A stretch of 6,692 nt of DNA from Lachnospiraceae bacterium (lineage in GTDB: Bacteria > Bacillota > Clostridia > Lachnospirales > Lachnospiraceae), in NCBI GenBank assembly GCA_021204285.1, contig JAJPZP010000115.1, forward strand, positions 1-6,692, written 5' to 3'. Each line of letters starts with the position of its first letter. Position 1 is the stretch's first letter. Positions 5,749 through 6,692 of the stretch are shown one piece after another. The translations under genes and the position numbers were made by a program. The notes under the pieces are model-generated. The model saw only the letters and a program-made list of their open reading frames with translations. It did not search any database and had not been told where the DNA came from.

Positions 5749-6692
5749 TTATACTCTTTCAATCGTACAGCTGTGATGTTTGGCATCCACACCTCTCGCA
5801 TTTTTATCGTAGTTAATTCCTACAAGAAGCAGATTCCCAAAATACTGCTTCAGATCGCCCTGATAGCGATTTTCATGAATCTGACGAATAGCGGAATCTG
5901 CATCTTTATCGCACTTGAGTTCAATAATCATCACAGGACTGTCAGCGCCTCTGCGCGGAAGAAACACAAGATCCGCAAATCCCTTTCCCTGGGGAAATTC
6001 CGGGACTATTTTATAAATCCTTCTTGCTGTATAATATGCAATCATAATCGCAGCGCTGAGTGAAGCCTCATTATTATATTGCAGCACAGAAGAATTCAGA
6101 TTGTGTACCTTTTCCAGCGCTACAGCTACCGCCTCAGAATCGCCCCGGAGCGTTGCCTCCAGAAGGTCTTCCGACTCCTGAATCAATTCACCAATATCGC
6201 CCCAGTCGTCACTATCCACTGCGTCGCCAAAAGCATCAGCGACTTCCTGATTGGGGATCTCCACTTTATTTGTATCCGCGTGATAGCTCAGGTAACCCAG
6301 ATGAATCAACAGCGTCAGAACATCGTCTTTCGTCTTGAAAGACGTCATGTCATTCTGGAAAGTATTAATCTTTATCCGGACTGCCTCCCCTCCCAGCATT
6401 CTGATAATATCTTTTTTCAGGCCTTTAAAATCCATACTGATGTATTGCTTCAAGGATTCATAAGTTTCGGAGCTTGTCCAGTAATTTCTCAGAACCCCTC
6501 TTTCAATTGCCTGCATTACAGAGTTAGGGCTGTATACAGAATCCATATTCTCAAACGAATATCCATCGTACCAGCATTTCATTTCATCAAAATCGCTTTG
6601 ATATTTTTCACACAGATTTAAAACTTCCTGCTCCGTAAATCCAACATAAGGTGCGAGTGCATCCGGGGCAAGCATGGTAAAATCCTCAAAAT
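5749..6692 (-). CDS. AAA-ATPase-like/PD-(D/E)XK nuclease paralog, 5' end outside the window
   Basis: The visible part is the C-terminal 313 residues of a second member of the family encoded at 3233-4822; the frame is open through the right edge, so the ATG at 6675 is internal. By hand count 189 of the last 301 residues match the other copy with no gaps. Shared blocks include YVGFTE, WYDGYSF, VYSPNS, TFQND, DVLTLLIHLGYL, SSVLQYNNEASLS, GKGFADL, NLLLVGINYDK and the IERV tail. The nuclease core is intact: FADL aspartate and IELK glutamate and lysine. The Walker A and B region lies outside the window, aligned with the first roughly 216 residues of the other copy. The gene appears somewhat more A/T-rich than its paralog. 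It ends with TAA at 5749 and converges on the XRE gene. Confidence 0.9.
   Translation of the reverse strand, partial: FEDFTMLAPDALAPYVGFTEQEVLNLCEKYQSDFDEMKCWYDGYSFENMDSVYSPNSVMQAIERGVLRNYWTSSETYESLKQYISMDFKGLKKDIIRMLGGEAVRIKINTFQNDMTSFKTKDDVLTLLIHLGYLSYHADTNKVEIPNQEVADAFGDAVDSDDWGDIGELIQESEDLLEATLRGDSEAVAVALEKVHNLNSSVLQYNNEASLSAAIMIAYYTARRIYKIVPEFPQGKGFADLVFLPRRGADSPVMIIELKCDKDADSAIRQIHENRYQGDLKQYFGNLLLVGINYDKNARGVDAKHHSCTIERV

Noticed and set aside
5593..6063. 156-codon plus-strand ORF overlapping the XRE gene end
   Set aside because: It runs antisense to the second ATPase/nuclease copy and through the terminator-like hairpins; no recognisable domain.
1..6692. tRNA, rRNA, CRISPR array, insertion sequence or transposase
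   Set aside because: No cloverleaf, regularly spaced repeats, transposase motifs or paired terminal repeats with target duplications were seen on either strand.

Overview
The window is a moderate-GC bacterial segment. Consensus sigma-A promoters with 17-bp spacers, strong AGGAGG-type ribosome binding sites, a small Clostridia-like XRE regulator and the AAA-ATPase/PD-(D/E)XK family all suggest a gut-type Clostridia (Lachnospiraceae or Oscillospiraceae-like) or a close relative. This placement is an inference from protein style, not from a marker gene.

Layout: positions 1-3132 hold a minus-strand sugar cluster, transcribed right to left as manC, then manA, then a family-4 glycosyltransferase that runs off the left edge. 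ManA interconverts fructose-6-phosphate and mannose-6-phosphate. ManC makes GDP-mannose from mannose-1-phosphate. The glycosyltransferase probably uses a nucleotide sugar to build a surface or exported polysaccharide. No phosphomannomutase is present in the window. An intrinsic terminator at 3161-3196 separates this cluster from the gene upstream.

Positions 3233-6692 hold a different module: two paralogous minus-strand genes, one complete and one cut by the right edge. They encode proteins of the AAA-ATPase-like plus PD-(D/E)XK nuclease type, about 63% identical without gaps over the last 301 residues by hand count. Between them lie a plus-strand 84-residue XRE-type DNA-binding protein and a roughly 550-bp gene-free interval. 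That interval is unusually structured. It has a near-consensus minus-strand promoter far from any start codon, an 8-bp inverted repeat just downstream of its -10, a perfect 11-bp hairpin, a weak terminator-like hairpin, a long GC-rich inverted repeat, and then a second near-consensus promoter directly before the complete ATPase/nuclease gene. The distal promoter has no credible ORF behind it, so a structured RNA or long regulatory leader is the best candidate for something undescribed here.

The XRE gene and the second ATPase/nuclease copy converge. Stacked hairpins, including a likely terminator, lie between them. Whether the XRE protein controls the ATPase/nuclease gene is a hypothesis from arrangement only.
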